A DNA stretch of 64,000 bases from Desulforhabdus sp. TSK (GTDB lineage Bacteria; Desulfobacterota; Syntrophobacteria; Syntrophobacterales; Syntrophobacteraceae), in contig NZ_BQXM01000012.1 of NCBI RefSeq assembly GCF_022836495.1, positions 1-64,000 on the forward strand, read 5' to 3'. The position numbers and the translations under genes are program-made. The notes below the pieces were generated by a model. It was given only the letters and a program-made list of their open reading frames with translations. It was not told where the DNA came from and did not search any database. Every line of letters starts with the position of its first letter. Position 1 is the stretch's first letter. Positions 1 through 8,133 of this stretch are shown here, piece by piece.

Positions 1-746
1 GACTGCAATATACGACCGAAATGCGGCTGATCCGCGTCATGTGTACCGGCAGAGTCGACCTGGCGCATGTGCTCAGGGCCTTCTCCAACGGCATCGATGG
101 CGTGTTCATCGGCGGCTGTCACTTGAACGAGTGCAACTACATCACCCACGGGAACTACCATGCCCTCAACATGGTGCTTCTCTTCAAGAAGGTTCTGGAG
201 CACGTGGGGCTGAGCCCCGACAGGCTCCGGATCGAATTCATGTCGGGCGCCGACGCGGGCATCTTCGTGGAATCCGTCAATGACTTTGTAAAACAGATCA
301 AGGAGCTGGGGCCGCTCGGCAACGGCGAGGGAATGGACAACGGGGCGCTCAAATCCAGGCTCGACGAAGTTGGCAAGCTCATTCCCTACATCAAGGTGGT
401 GAAAAACGAGAAGCTCGCCTCGCGCCTTCAGAGCCATGAGGACAGGGAAAGGCTTTTCACCCGCGAGGAGATCGACCAGCTGTTCAGCGAGGTCGTCTCG
501 TACTACATCGACCCGGAAAAGTGCCAGGCGTGCATGACCTGCGCCAAGAGATGCCCGGCGGATGCCATCGACGGCGGCAAAAACCGGATCCATGTCATCG
601 ACCAGGACAAATGCATCAAGTGCGGGACCTGCTTTGAGGCCTGCCCTCCCCGCTTCGGCGCCGTAACGAAAATTGTCGGCGAGCCCGCTCCGCCCCCCCT
701 TGCCGAGGAAGCCAGGGCCATCGTCCGAAAAGGCAAGGAAAAGTAG
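1..746 (+). CDS. MvhD-type electron-transfer subunit fused to a 2[4Fe-4S] ferredoxin (5' end outside window)
   Basis: The gene is cut by the window edge: the frame is open to base 3, and the residues before the first ATG (position 21) already match the MvhD family, so this ATG is internal. The visible part has the MvhD core (MCTGRVD, FIGGC, GNYHA), followed at about residues 168-206 by two ferredoxin motifs, CQACMTCAKRCP and CIKCGTCFEACP. MvhD proteins carry electrons between hydrogenase or formate dehydrogenase and HdrA in flavin-based electron bifurcation. The partner is therefore probably an hdrA-like gene just upstream, which cannot be seen here. It is a paralogue of the bamF product at 13.1 kb, which has a winged helix in place of the ferredoxin tail. 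The family call is firm; the partner is inference. Confidence 0.88.
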   Translation, partial: LQYTTEMRLIRVMCTGRVDLAHVLRAFSNGIDGVFIGGCHLNECNYITHGNYHALNMVLLFKKVLEHVGLSPDRLRIEFMSGADAGIFVESVNDFVKQIKELGPLGNGEGMDNGALKSRLDEVGKLIPYIKVVKNEKLASRLQSHEDRERLFTREEIDQLFSEVVSYYIDPEKCQACMTCAKRCPADAIDGGKNRIHVIDQDKCIKCGTCFEACPPRFGAVTKIVGEPAPPPLAEEARAIVRKGKEK

Positions 747-806
747 CGGAACCTCTCCCTATCGAGGATACGAGCTCCCCTCAATGTTGTTGAATTAACG
801 CACTAT

Positions 807-877
807 CGTCATTCCGGCGAAAGCCGGAATCCAGGAAAATAAACCCTTTTGGGACCCCGGTTTTCACCGGGGTGACG
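807..877. repeat. Imperfect palindromic intergenic repeat, CGTCATTCCGG family
   Basis: This lies in the 293-base gap after the first gene. It starts CGTCATTCCGG, contains GCCGGAATCCAG and ends in a CCCCGG/CCGGGG hairpin followed by GTGACG. Related copies lie at 17296, 18288 and, degenerate, at 41280 and 42959. All are between genes. Apart from this element I see nothing in the gap. Confidence 0.7.
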
Positions 878-1039
878 CTAAGCCAACAGCATTGCGGGCT
901 CTCCTGCTCCGCAACTCGTCCACATACCGGTCGGGGTCCATCTCCATGGACCTCGGCCGGATCCTTATATCAGCTCAGCTCAAGGTTTTTGCTGCCAAAG
1001 CGTGCCATTCCTCAAAGAAACTGCCGGGGGGGGCAGATT

Positions 1040-2353
1040 CTATTCCCTGCTGTCCTCAATCCTTCTCTTGCCCGCCCCCCTCATGGGGATCCATCCTTCC
1101 CGCCGAATCTCCACGGAAAGGGATAGAGCATCCTCTTCACAAGCAGCCTGTATGGAAGGCACCCTTTGGAGCGCGCTCAGGACAAGCTTCTCCATTTCTT
1201 CCCCATGGGACTCCAAGGCATAAATCCCCAGATGCAGCCGATCCTTCCCCTTTTCGCAGGACAGGCTCACGCTGAAATCGAGAAGGCCCGGAAGGGGAAA
1301 GAGCGCTTCATCGAGAGCGGCCATGGTCAGGATGTGCGATGCGCCCAACCGGACATTCCCTTCTATTCGCCCTTTGATCTGCTCCATGGTCTTCAGCACA
1401 GTCCCACATGGGCAGTTTTCAGGAATGAACCGGCTGGTGTCACCGGTCCGGTAGCGAATGAGAGGCATGCCTCGCCGCGTGAGGGTGGTGAAAACGACTT
1501 CACCCCGTTCCCCCTCTTGGAACGGATGCCCCGTCACCGGGTCGATGATTTCAAACAGCAGGTCCCCTTCGCGCATATGGTAGCCGAAATGGGCCTGGCA
1601 TTCGACAGCCCCCCCAAATCCCATCTCCGTCATGCCGTAGTGCGTGAAGACTTCGCATCCCCACAACTCCCGAAGCACCTCGGTGACAGCTTTGGGAGCA
1701 TAATCCGTACTGAGGAGGATATTTCGAGGGGCCGCCCTGCCCCCGCCCAGCCTGGCCAAGGCGAGAATCTGCACCGGGATTCCCACCAGGGTGTCCACCC
1801 TCTCTCGCTCCATGATATCCAGCGTGGTTTCCACATCCTTCACCAGGCCGTGGGGAATCCCGATGGCTCCCAGGCGGAACAGGCCTTTGAGGAGCAAATC
1901 CCCGACACTCCCCGGGCGCTCTCCGGGAAGAAGGATCAAGACCCGGTCGCCAGGACCCGCGAGAGTCGACATGCCGTCGCAAAAGAAGTCGATCGTCAGC
2001 TCCTGGTCGTCCTCGGTGAAGTAGATCCGCTTGGGATCTCCGGTGGTTCCAGAGGTGGGCAAAGTCACCACCCGTTTGATTTCGCTCTGGGAAACACACA
2101 GGAACTGCAGCGGATCGTTCCGTATATCCTCTGCGGTAGTGAACGGAAAACGCTCCAGGTCTTTCAGGCAGGAAAGCCCGGCTGCTTCGAAGTTTGCCAG
2201 GTGTCTGCTGTAGAAGGGGCTGTTCTGTCGCACCCATGCGATGGTTTCCCGCAGCTTGATGAGCTGATGCGCTTCAATGGCTTCACGGGTCAAAGGCTTC
2301 CCCGTTTCGCCGACCATTCGAAGGATCCAGTTTTCGAGAGGAGTGATCTTCAT
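1040..2353 (-). CDS. AMP-forming CoA ligase, phenylacetate-CoA-ligase-like (DVU_1553-type)
   Basis: A 437-residue adenylate-forming enzyme of the phenylacetate-CoA ligase/F390 synthetase group, which is shorter than acetyl-CoA synthetases. Visible motifs are the P-loop LPTSGTTGDPK near residue 100, THYGMTEMG in the middle and YRTGD before the C-terminal lid. I start it at the ATG at 2353 because the residues upstream look like non-coding translation and the family begins about here; the ribosome site is weak. It is the last gene of the six-gene minus-strand cassette and is separated from the radical SAM gene by a strong palindrome. In Desulfovibrio a similar ligase sits beside the same radical SAM and methyltransferase genes. 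The acid it activates is unknown. Confidence 0.82.
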   Translation of the reverse strand: MKITPLENWILRMVGETGKPLTREAIEAHQLIKLRETIAWVRQNSPFYSRHLANFEAAGLSCLKDLERFPFTTAEDIRNDPLQFLCVSQSEIKRVVTLPTSGTTGDPKRIYFTEDDQELTIDFFCDGMSTLAGPGDRVLILLPGERPGSVGDLLLKGLFRLGAIGIPHGLVKDVETTLDIMERERVDTLVGIPVQILALARLGGGRAAPRNILLSTDYAPKAVTEVLRELWGCEVFTHYGMTEMGFGGAVECQAHFGYHMREGDLLFEIIDPVTGHPFQEGERGEVVFTTLTRRGMPLIRYRTGDTSRFIPENCPCGTVLKTMEQIKGRIEGNVRLGASHILTMAALDEALFPLPGLLDFSVSLSCEKGKDRLHLGIYALESHGEEMEKLVLSALQRVPSIQAACEEDALSLSVEIRREGWIPMRGAGKRRIEDSRE

Positions 2354-2417
2354 AGGGGTTCGATTTGGTTTCTCTATTCGATGAGGTGCAAGACTTTCGA
2401 TTTGATGGCTCCCTGTT

Positions 2418-2482
2418 TTTTGTAGGAGCGGCATCCTGCCGCGACGGTGAGCCCGTCGCGGCAGGATGCCGCTCCTACAAAA
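2418..2482. repeat. Perfect 30-bp inverted repeat, GTAGGAGCGGC (REP-like) family
   Basis: The arms 2418-2447 and 2453-2482 are exact reverse complements around a 5-base loop. The element lies between the radical SAM gene and the CoA ligase gene, inside an apparent operon. A second member of the family is at 31836-31910 (arms beginning TGTAGGAGCGGC). The shape matches REP/BIME-like elements that are spread by RAYT transposases; no RAYT gene is in the window. As RNA the hairpin could lower expression of the ligase relative to the upstream genes. Confidence 0.88.
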
Positions 2483-2490
2483 GGGATTTC

Positions 2491-3855
2491 TCAATCCTTG
2501 GTGCATATACTTCGATAAAAGGAACGTCCCCGGCTGTCGGTGAGGTTGTAGGCACAAAAGGGTATGAGTCCACCTTCCGGAGCGACCACATGGATGCAGC
2601 AATCGCGGAGGCGCTCCAGGTCGAGGTTCCAGGCGTCCTGAAACGCCATGGCCGAGATGCAGAGGGAATAAGTTTGAACCCGGTGGAGAAAATCGTCCCA
2701 GCCGCCCAGAGAGGGACCCTCCGGGCTCTTCTCGGGATGGGGAGCCTGGGACCAGGACCGGCTCACAAAGCGGCGGGCTTTTTCGGCCCCGATTTCCGCC
2801 GACTCCGGCTCCGAGCAGCATCTCCTGGGATCGTAGCTGCTCCAGGCTTTGAGCTCACCGTCAGGGAGGAGGACAAAATTGCCGTGGAAGGAGCAGAGAG
2901 CGTTTTCACATCCCGGAGGCTGAAAAAAGGACGCTTTGAGGCGGCCTTCCGTTTGGGCCTCGATGGCCCTGATGACTTCAGGAAGGGTGATGCGGGCTTC
3001 ATCCGGCGGTGCAGTCGGATATCTTCCAAAATAGCTGACCGGTTGGAAGTGCACCCCTCGCACTGCGGGCATATGGTCCACGGCAAATCCGATGATCGCA
3101 CCGATTTCATGGATATTGACCCCGGGAACCAGCGTCGGGACTAAAACCACCCCCAGCCCCTCCTCGACGCAGTGCTCCACCGCACGGACTTTCTCACGGA
3201 AGAGAGCGCGCCCTCTCAAACGCTGGTAAGTGGCATCCTCGACCCCGTCAAACTGCAGGAATATGGAGGCCACCCCCCCATCCTTGAGGGCCTTCACATA
3301 GCTTCGATCGGCGGCAAGGCGAACACCGTTCGTGTTCACCTGGATGAAGGGGAATCCGAGAGAACGGCCAAGGGATGCGATTTCGGGCAGATCATCACGC
3401 AGGGTCGGCTCTCCCCCCGAAAGCTGGATGTTGCAGGGAACCTCCGCCGCCGGAATCCCCTGGAACCAGCGTCGAAGCGTATCGAGGTCCGGGTCTGGAA
3501 CCCCACCCCCTCCCGCATCGGCAAAGCAGTAAGCGCACTTCAGGTTACAGCGCTGCGTCACTTCCATGAGAGCCGTGCACGTGTGCTGGCGATGTTCAGG
3601 ACAAAGCCCGCAGTCCCAGGGACACCCTTTTTGTACAGTGGTCAAGGGGGATTTGGGATATGAAGGGGTTTTGGGGCGCTGCCAGAACCCAAAAAACGGA
3701 TCACCCCGCCAGATGGGGGTCTGAAAAGATCCATGCTCCGGACATTCTTTGCGGAGAAAGACCGTATCCCCTAACATCACCCGGACCGCCTTGATCTTCT
3801 GCAGGCACTCCGGGCAGACGCTTCCCGTGGCGGACAACAAGACCTCGCCGCTCAT
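2491..3855 (-). CDS. trsS: Radical SAM protein, TrsS-like, related to the tetraether-synthase-type family
   Basis: A 454-residue radical SAM enzyme with the cluster motif C103-x3-C107-x2-C110 (CNLKCAYC) followed by LSGGEPTLR. Before the barrel it has CPECL (14-18) and CPWDCGLCPEHRQHTC (78-93), a cysteine/histidine-rich lead-in also seen in tetraether-lipid-synthase-like (MJ0619-type) radical SAM proteins. A conserved tail contains CCIHV and IPFCAYN. Relatives in Desulfovibrio are labelled radical SAM (seleno)protein TrsS; this copy has cysteines and no in-frame TGA. Its ATG overlaps the stop of the C-GCAxxG-C-C gene by 4 bases (ATGA), so the two are translationally coupled. The substrate is unknown. 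The TrsS name rests on motif and neighbourhood recall rather than a search. Confidence 0.78.
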   Translation of the reverse strand: MSGEVLLSATGSVCPECLQKIKAVRVMLGDTVFLRKECPEHGSFQTPIWRGDPFFGFWQRPKTPSYPKSPLTTVQKGCPWDCGLCPEHRQHTCTALMEVTQRCNLKCAYCFADAGGGGVPDPDLDTLRRWFQGIPAAEVPCNIQLSGGEPTLRDDLPEIASLGRSLGFPFIQVNTNGVRLAADRSYVKALKDGGVASIFLQFDGVEDATYQRLRGRALFREKVRAVEHCVEEGLGVVLVPTLVPGVNIHEIGAIIGFAVDHMPAVRGVHFQPVSYFGRYPTAPPDEARITLPEVIRAIEAQTEGRLKASFFQPPGCENALCSFHGNFVLLPDGELKAWSSYDPRRCCSEPESAEIGAEKARRFVSRSWSQAPHPEKSPEGPSLGGWDDFLHRVQTYSLCISAMAFQDAWNLDLERLRDCCIHVVAPEGGLIPFCAYNLTDSRGRSFYRSICTKD

Positions 3856-4298
3856 GGCCGCCCCGTTGAAAGATCAAAGCCGTTTTGCACCAGGAGGTCT
3901 TTCACTTTCTGGTAAGTCCCGAGGATCATGGAGGGACAGCGAGTGGTCCGACTGCGGGGATCATCCCCCAGGATGGTCTCGCAGCGAATGCCGCCGTATT
4001 TTCCGCCGTGCTCCATCGTAAACCATTCCACCAGTTCCCCGATCATGATCTTCAGGCGGGGGTCTTCCTCCTCGTCGGCCCTTCCTCTGCCGGCGTAAAG
4101 ACCAAGCAGGCATGCGCCCCCGGTCAGGGTGCCGCAGATGTCCCCCGAAAACCCGAGTCCTCCCGCAAGGGCCGACATGGCTCGCACGAGGTCGACGTTG
4201 TCTTTCCCCTGGGCTTCCAGTCCCATGAGCAGCAGAATCTGGCTGCATTGAAAGCCCTGCTGCGCCAGTTGAAGCATCCGTATCATTTCATCCGTCAC
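3852..4298 (-). CDS. C-GCAxxG-C-C family protein (DVU_1555-like)
   Basis: A 148-residue protein of the C-GCAxxG-C-C redox family. It shows GFQCSQILL near the N-terminus, then CGTLTGGACLLGLYAG, and later cysteines in IRCETILG and TRCPSMI. Family members are small metal-binding or redox-active proteins often found beside oxygen-sensitive enzymes. I use the GTG at 4298 because AGGAG stands 8 bases upstream. It follows the methyltransferase gene after 12 bases and overlaps the radical SAM gene by 4. It probably serves as an electron or metal partner of these enzymes; that role is inferred only from position. Confidence 0.8.
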   Translation of the reverse strand: MTDEMIRMLQLAQQGFQCSQILLLMGLEAQGKDNVDLVRAMSALAGGLGFSGDICGTLTGGACLLGLYAGRGRADEEEDPRLKIMIGELVEWFTMEHGGKYGGIRCETILGDDPRSRTTRCPSMILGTYQKVKDLLVQNGFDLSTGRP

Positions 4299-4310
4299 AG
4301 TTTCACTCCT

Positions 4311-5081
4311 CTATGGGGCGGTACTGACTTTCCTGGCGATGATGAGGAAATAACCGGGCTTTGCAGACGCTACGGCCTGCTGGATCTCACGGCCACCTTC
4401 CATCCCTCCCCCACCCCCGGCCCCGCACCAGAAGCTCTCCAGGGACCCGTGAGAAAAAATCAAACGTGCAGCAAATTCCTTCAGTGCCTGGGACTGGTCC
4501 TCCCAATGGGTAATTTCAAATCCGCTTCCTTCGATCCTCTCGATCCACTCTTCCCGGGAGACAGCACCCGTCAGGCAGCATCGCAGGGGCAGCCCCTTCA
4601 GCCGGGATCCACTCTCCGGGCTGCGCGCGTAGACATCATGGACCAGCAGGATGCCCCCAGGTGCGAGCACTCTCGCGCATTCGTCCAACGTTCTTCCCAC
4701 GTCTTCCATGAGGGACAGGCTGCATTCCGCTAAAATAGCGTCCACAGCAGCATCGATGAAAGGCAGGTGAGCGCCCGATGCCTGTGCCACAGGGAGGCAC
4801 GGATCTTGCCCACGCCCTTCGGCCAGGAGATTTGTCGAAAGGTCGATTCCGACCCCTCGAAACCGGCACTGATGGATGAGATAGCCCAAGGTCACGCCGG
4901 TTCCGCACCCCATGTCCAACACCCTGGAGCCGGGGGGCAAAGCGGCTGCGGCAACGGCCCGCTGCGTCAGTTTCAGGCCGCCGGGCCTTATCAGCCCGCC
5001 CCCTGCTCTGCGCAGATCTGTCCTCTCATAAATGCGGCAGATTTCATCCGAAGAAGACATCAGCCCGATGTGACTCCTCAC
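4311..5081 (-). CDS. trsM: Class I SAM-dependent methyltransferase (TrsM/DVU_1556-like)
   Basis: A 256-residue Rossmann methyltransferase with the SAM-binding loop VLDMGCGTG near residues 54-62, an acidic motif II (GVGIDLS) and a post-motif ARVLAPGGILLVHD. It resembles the ubiE/COQ5-type fold. The GTG at 5081 has AAGGGG 8 bases upstream; an alternative ATG at 5060 is also possible. In Desulfovibrio a methyltransferase in the same position is called TrsM. Placed between a radical SAM enzyme, a C-GCAxxG-C-C protein and a CoA ligase, it probably acts on the same unidentified metabolite. Methylation itself has not been shown for this group as far as I know. Confidence 0.78.
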   Translation of the reverse strand: MRSHIGLMSSSDEICRIYERTDLRRAGGGLIRPGGLKLTQRAVAAAALPPGSRVLDMGCGTGVTLGYLIHQCRFRGVGIDLSTNLLAEGRGQDPCLPVAQASGAHLPFIDAAVDAILAECSLSLMEDVGRTLDECARVLAPGGILLVHDVYARSPESGSRLKGLPLRCCLTGAVSREEWIERIEGSGFEITHWEDQSQALKEFAARLIFSHGSLESFWCGAGGGGGMEGGREIQQAVASAKPGYFLIIARKVSTAP

Positions 5082-5125
5082 CCATACGACCCCTTGCCGG
5101 CCTCAGAGAGGCTCGCAAGGAAGCC

Positions 5126-5338
5126 TCATTTTTCTTCCAGGATTTTCTCCACTTCGGCCATTTTTCCCACTGCAAGATCTTCGGGTATGAACACCTGACC
5201 GCAGCGGGGGCATCTCTGGAGATCCACGGGAAACATGTATTCGAGATACCCGATATTGACCTGCCCCAATTCGAGGGGCAGCGAGCATTTGATGCACATC
5301 CATTCAGGCTCTTGGGATGGTGTCTCTTTTTCATTCAT
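5126..5338 (-). CDS. Small zinc-ribbon/redox protein with two CxxC motifs (DVU_1557-like)
   Basis: A 70-residue protein with CIKC at residues 15-18 and CPRC at 43-46, a spacing suited to a rubredoxin-like or zinc-ribbon knuckle. It lies 12 bases after the 90-residue gene and 44 bases before the methyltransferase gene, so it is part of the same transcript. A family annotated as DVU_1557 redox protein occupies this place in Desulfovibrio cassettes. The ribosome site (AGGGA, 10 bases upstream) is modest. Whether it binds zinc or iron cannot be told from sequence. Confidence 0.75.
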   Translation of the reverse strand: MNEKETPSQEPEWMCIKCSLPLELGQVNIGYLEYMFPVDLQRCPRCGQVFIPEDLAVGKMAEVEKILEEK

Positions 5339-5350
5339 CGTTTTGAGTCC

Positions 5351-5623
5351 CTAGATGACTTCCATTCTGTGGCTGTAGGCTTTGTGAATGACAAACTCAC
5401 CCTCGACGGGAGTGTATTCCACCCAGTAAGTCACGGTAACAGCCGGGTTATGGTGTGCCAGAAAACGACCGGTCCGCTGGTTGAGAAGCTTCGTTCCGGT
5501 CCTTTCGGCAAACTCGACCACCTTCTGGATGTCGGATTCGAGAATCTTCCGTTTTTCCAATACAGCTCTGACCTCATCGGAAATGCTCAGCCGGATCTCT
5601 TGAGTGTCTTGCCTTTCGGCCAT
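5351..5623 (-). CDS. Conserved-looking 90-residue protein, first gene of the radical SAM cassette
   Basis: I do not recognise a domain. The protein is short, soluble and without cysteine; the first half is charged and helical (SISDEVRAVLEKRKILESDIQKV), the second half strand-like (VTVTYWVEY). It has a good ribosome site (GGAGAGA just before the ATG) and is followed after 12 bases by the small CxxC protein, which supports it as real and as the promoter-proximal gene of this minus-strand operon. A chaperone or adaptor role is possible but not shown. Confidence 0.65.
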   Translation of the reverse strand: MAERQDTQEIRLSISDEVRAVLEKRKILESDIQKVVEFAERTGTKLLNQRTGRFLAHHNPAVTVTYWVEYTPVEGEFVIHKAYSHRMEVI

Positions 5624-5710
5624 GGTCTCTCTCCAAGGGTTTTCAAACAGTGCGCTCTGGTGACAGGGAAGGCGATACAGCGGCAGGCGGTTGCCTGTTG
5701 GGAGGCTTCC

Positions 5711-5738
5711 GGATAACAGGTCCGACGGGGAAAGTCAA
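5711..5738 (-). promoter_or_regulatory. Candidate sigma-70 promoter for the radical SAM cassette
   Basis: On the minus strand TTGACT (5733-5738) and TTATCC (5711-5716) are separated by 16 bases, about 90 bases before the first start codon. An inverted repeat CCTGTT...AACAGG (5694-5720) overlaps the -10 box and could hold a regulator. Confidence 0.4.
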
Positions 5739-5829
5739 GAGGTTCTCCAGCGGCATCTTTCTGCCCGCTTCATGAGGAAGAGGTCATGAGGGATGCACAG
5801 AGAATCCACGGATTCAATGCAAAATAATT

Positions 5830-5843
5830 TTCATTATAATGAA
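5830..5843. promoter_or_regulatory. 14-bp perfect palindrome upstream of bamB (possible operator)
   Basis: TTCATTATAATGAA is its own reverse complement and lies in the AT-rich 516-base gap between the divergent radical SAM and bam operons, 35 bases before a candidate bam promoter. The core TATAATGAA recurs at 45114-45122 and 45277-45285, upstream of the second benzoate-CoA-ligase-type gene. No further structure was recognised in the gap apart from the promoters listed. Confidence 0.4.
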
Positions 5844-5877
5844 TTTTATAGGCCAATAGGGCAAGGCCACAAAAGAC

Positions 5878-5906
5878 TTGTCATGACCATAAAAATTTGC
5901 CATAAC
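5878..5906 (+). promoter_or_regulatory. Candidate sigma-70 promoter for the bam operon
   Basis: TTGTCA (5878-5883) and CATAAC (5901-5906) are 17 bases apart, about 250 bases before the bamB ATG, leaving a long leader. A weak GG-N10-GC match (5947-5960) could be a sigma-54 site but has poor flanking bases. Confidence 0.35.
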
Positions 5907-6155
5907 ACTATTAAGCCTAGATTTTAGCCCCTTTAAACTCCCCAAAGGCATTGTCCGGGCTTCATCAAAACGATTCTTTAATTTTCACCTGGATAAATTT
6001 TTGGAGTGATGGCAGGGAGAGGACTCATCAGCGGATTGCATCCTGGAAAAAAGGCACAGCTTGCGTCATCCACACACCCGTACCGTGATGACAAGCTTCT
6101 GCCCCGGGACATGCATGCAGGATTGAAGGCTTACTCACATAGAGAGGGATAAAAA

Positions 6156-8114
6156 ATGAGGTACGCAGAGACAGGGGTAAATCTGGAAATAGATCTATCC
6201 CGAGGAAACATTGAAAGGGTGGAAACCGACCCGAGAGATATGGAGCTTTATCTGGGGGGGCAGGGTACGGCCGCCAAGATACTTTGGGACAGGGTACCTC
6301 CTGAAGTGGACCCATTTTCTCCCGACAATCTGCTCATATTCAGCACCGGCCTTTTGCACGCCACACCTGTTCCCGCCGCCAATCGTGTCGCCGTCAATAC
6401 ATTTTCTCCCCAGACCAACCTCATGTCCCATTCGCTCATGGGCGGTTTTTTCGGACCGGAAATGAAGCATGCCGGCTACGACAAGATCATCATCCGGGGC
6501 AAGGCTCCCGACCTGGTTTATTTGTATATACACGACGACACAGTGGAAATACGCGATGCCACGCACCTCCGGGGAAAGGGCTGCACGGAAACCGGCGACA
6601 TTCTCAAGAAGGAGCTGAAAGACGACCGAGTCCAGGTGGCGGCTATCGGCCTGGCCGGTGAAAACAGGGTCTATACGGCATCCATTGATCATGGGCATTC
6701 CAGCGCAGCGCGGGGGGTGGGCGTGATCATGGGGGACAAGAGGCTGAAGGCCATCGCTGTCCGTGGAACAAAAGATATCCATGTGGCCAAACCGGCTGAA
6801 TTGTTTGAACTGTGCATGCACATGCACCAGCAAATTGGGGGCAGCGACGGATGCGGAGACTGGATGGCGGTGGACGAGGACGACAGTTTCCATCATGACA
6901 ATTTTGCCTGGGGCAATGCACGTACACGGAGAAGAGGTTTTTGGAGCAAGGAGCTCGAAGAGCGGTGGCGTCGATTAAAATACGACCACATGGACCGTCA
7001 GACAAGCTGCTATAACTGCCCGAAGAAGTGCCGCAATGTCATCAGCTGGCCGGGACGGAAACGCTTCGGCTACAAATGCTACGGAAAAGACACTTACCAC
7101 ATGGCGGCTTTCAAGGAGCTGGACTTCACTTACGACATCCTGGGAGTCGCCCAGGAGTATGGACTCGACTCCTACTCCACACCTCAGGTCATGGCTTTTG
7201 CACTTGAGCTCTATGAAAACGGCATCTTGACGGATAAAGACCTGCCGGGCCTACCGGCCGACAGCGGGGATCGGTTCTTCTACCTCATGGAAAAAATCGT
7301 CCGCCGGGAAGGAATCGGAGACATCCTGGCCAACGGCGTATCCCTGGCCGCCCAGCAGATCGGGAACGGTGCAGAGAAATACGACCACAATACCATCAAA
7401 AGATTTGAACAGTTGCCCATCAAGCTGGGAAAGCTCAACCCGCCCTATTTCCTCATGATCGCCACAGGCGAAAAAATGGCCATCACCCAAATCGAAGGGT
7501 CCTTCCCCCAGGATCCCCTCCCCACCATGGAGGAGCGGCAAGCGTTTGTCGACAAATGGGAAGCAGTGCCCAACGAAAAGTTCAAACAGTATTTCCTGGA
7601 ATGGGAAAAACGCAACGACATATCCAATGAAGCCTCCTGTGCCATCACCGATTGGAATGAAGCGATGCACTACATCGATGACTCCATAGGACTTTGCGGG
7701 TTCGTCTCGTCCTTCAGGGGTCAGTTCGGCGGAGAGATTGCCTACCACATCAACAATATCCCGGATTTCCTCACTCTGGCCACGGGCGTGGACATGACGA
7801 AAGACAAACTTTGGGAATGTTTTCAGCGGATCCGGACCCTCGTCAGGGCCAACAACGTCCGAAGAGGCATGAGGAGAAAAGATGAAAGGCCGCCGGAAGA
7901 CCACTGGGCCGTGAGAGACGAGGCTTTCGAGCAGAAGCTCCTGGACGACTATTACGCGTTCAAGGGATGGAACAAAGAGGGTGTTCCCACCAGGGAAACA
8001 CTGGACAAACTTGGCCTGAGCTATGTCAGCGAAGACTTCCTGCGAAGAGGGATCCTGGCCGATACTGAAAAAAATCCTGCCACAGAAACTTCAGTGGAAA
8101 GCGAAAAGAAATAA
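6156..8114 (+). CDS. bamB: Benzoyl-CoA reductase class II, active-site subunit BamB
   Basis: A 652-residue protein of the aldehyde:ferredoxin oxidoreductase superfamily, closely matching the known BamB pattern from its first residues (MRYAETG, RGNIERV, PRDMELYLGG) to the end, and of normal length. BamB holds a tungsten-bis-metallopterin, where benzoyl-CoA is reduced to cyclohexa-1,5-diene-1-carbonyl-CoA without ATP. The [4Fe-4S] cysteines are in SCYNCPKKC (about 285-293) and YKCYG (about 308). GAGAGGG lies 6 bases before the ATG. It is the first gene of an eight-subunit operon in the order B to I. Related AOR-like enzymes may act on other aryl-CoA thioesters, but the complete bam set supports benzoyl-CoA. 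Confidence 0.95.
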   Translation: MRYAETGVNLEIDLSRGNIERVETDPRDMELYLGGQGTAAKILWDRVPPEVDPFSPDNLLIFSTGLLHATPVPAANRVAVNTFSPQTNLMSHSLMGGFFGPEMKHAGYDKIIIRGKAPDLVYLYIHDDTVEIRDATHLRGKGCTETGDILKKELKDDRVQVAAIGLAGENRVYTASIDHGHSSAARGVGVIMGDKRLKAIAVRGTKDIHVAKPAELFELCMHMHQQIGGSDGCGDWMAVDEDDSFHHDNFAWGNARTRRRGFWSKELEERWRRLKYDHMDRQTSCYNCPKKCRNVISWPGRKRFGYKCYGKDTYHMAAFKELDFTYDILGVAQEYGLDSYSTPQVMAFALELYENGILTDKDLPGLPADSGDRFFYLMEKIVRREGIGDILANGVSLAAQQIGNGAEKYDHNTIKRFEQLPIKLGKLNPPYFLMIATGEKMAITQIEGSFPQDPLPTMEERQAFVDKWEAVPNEKFKQYFLEWEKRNDISNEASCAITDWNEAMHYIDDSIGLCGFVSSFRGQFGGEIAYHINNIPDFLTLATGVDMTKDKLWECFQRIRTLVRANNVRRGMRRKDERPPEDHWAVRDEAFEQKLLDDYYAFKGWNKEGVPTRETLDKLGLSYVSEDFLRRGILADTEKNPATETSVESEKK

Positions 8115-8133
8115 GGTCAAGGAGGTGGTGACC

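Noticed and set aside
1166-2425. Long plus-strand frame of 419 codons opposite the CoA ligase gene
   Set aside because: It is the antisense shadow of a gene with clear adenylation motifs; its translation has no domain pattern and there is no ribosome site.
2491-3855. Selenocysteine in the radical SAM (TrsS-like) protein
   Set aside because: Relatives can be selenoproteins, but this frame has no internal TGA and ordinary cysteines at all conserved positions.
5853-5860. CCAATAGG upstream of bamB as an IclR operator
   Set aside because: It equals one half of the dyad at 22265, but no second half lies nearby and an 8-base match is expected by chance.
5946-5961. GG-N10-GC match as a sigma-54 promoter of bamB
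   Set aside because: Only GGCA and GC agree with the -24/-12 boxes; the -12 element lacks the TTGC context.
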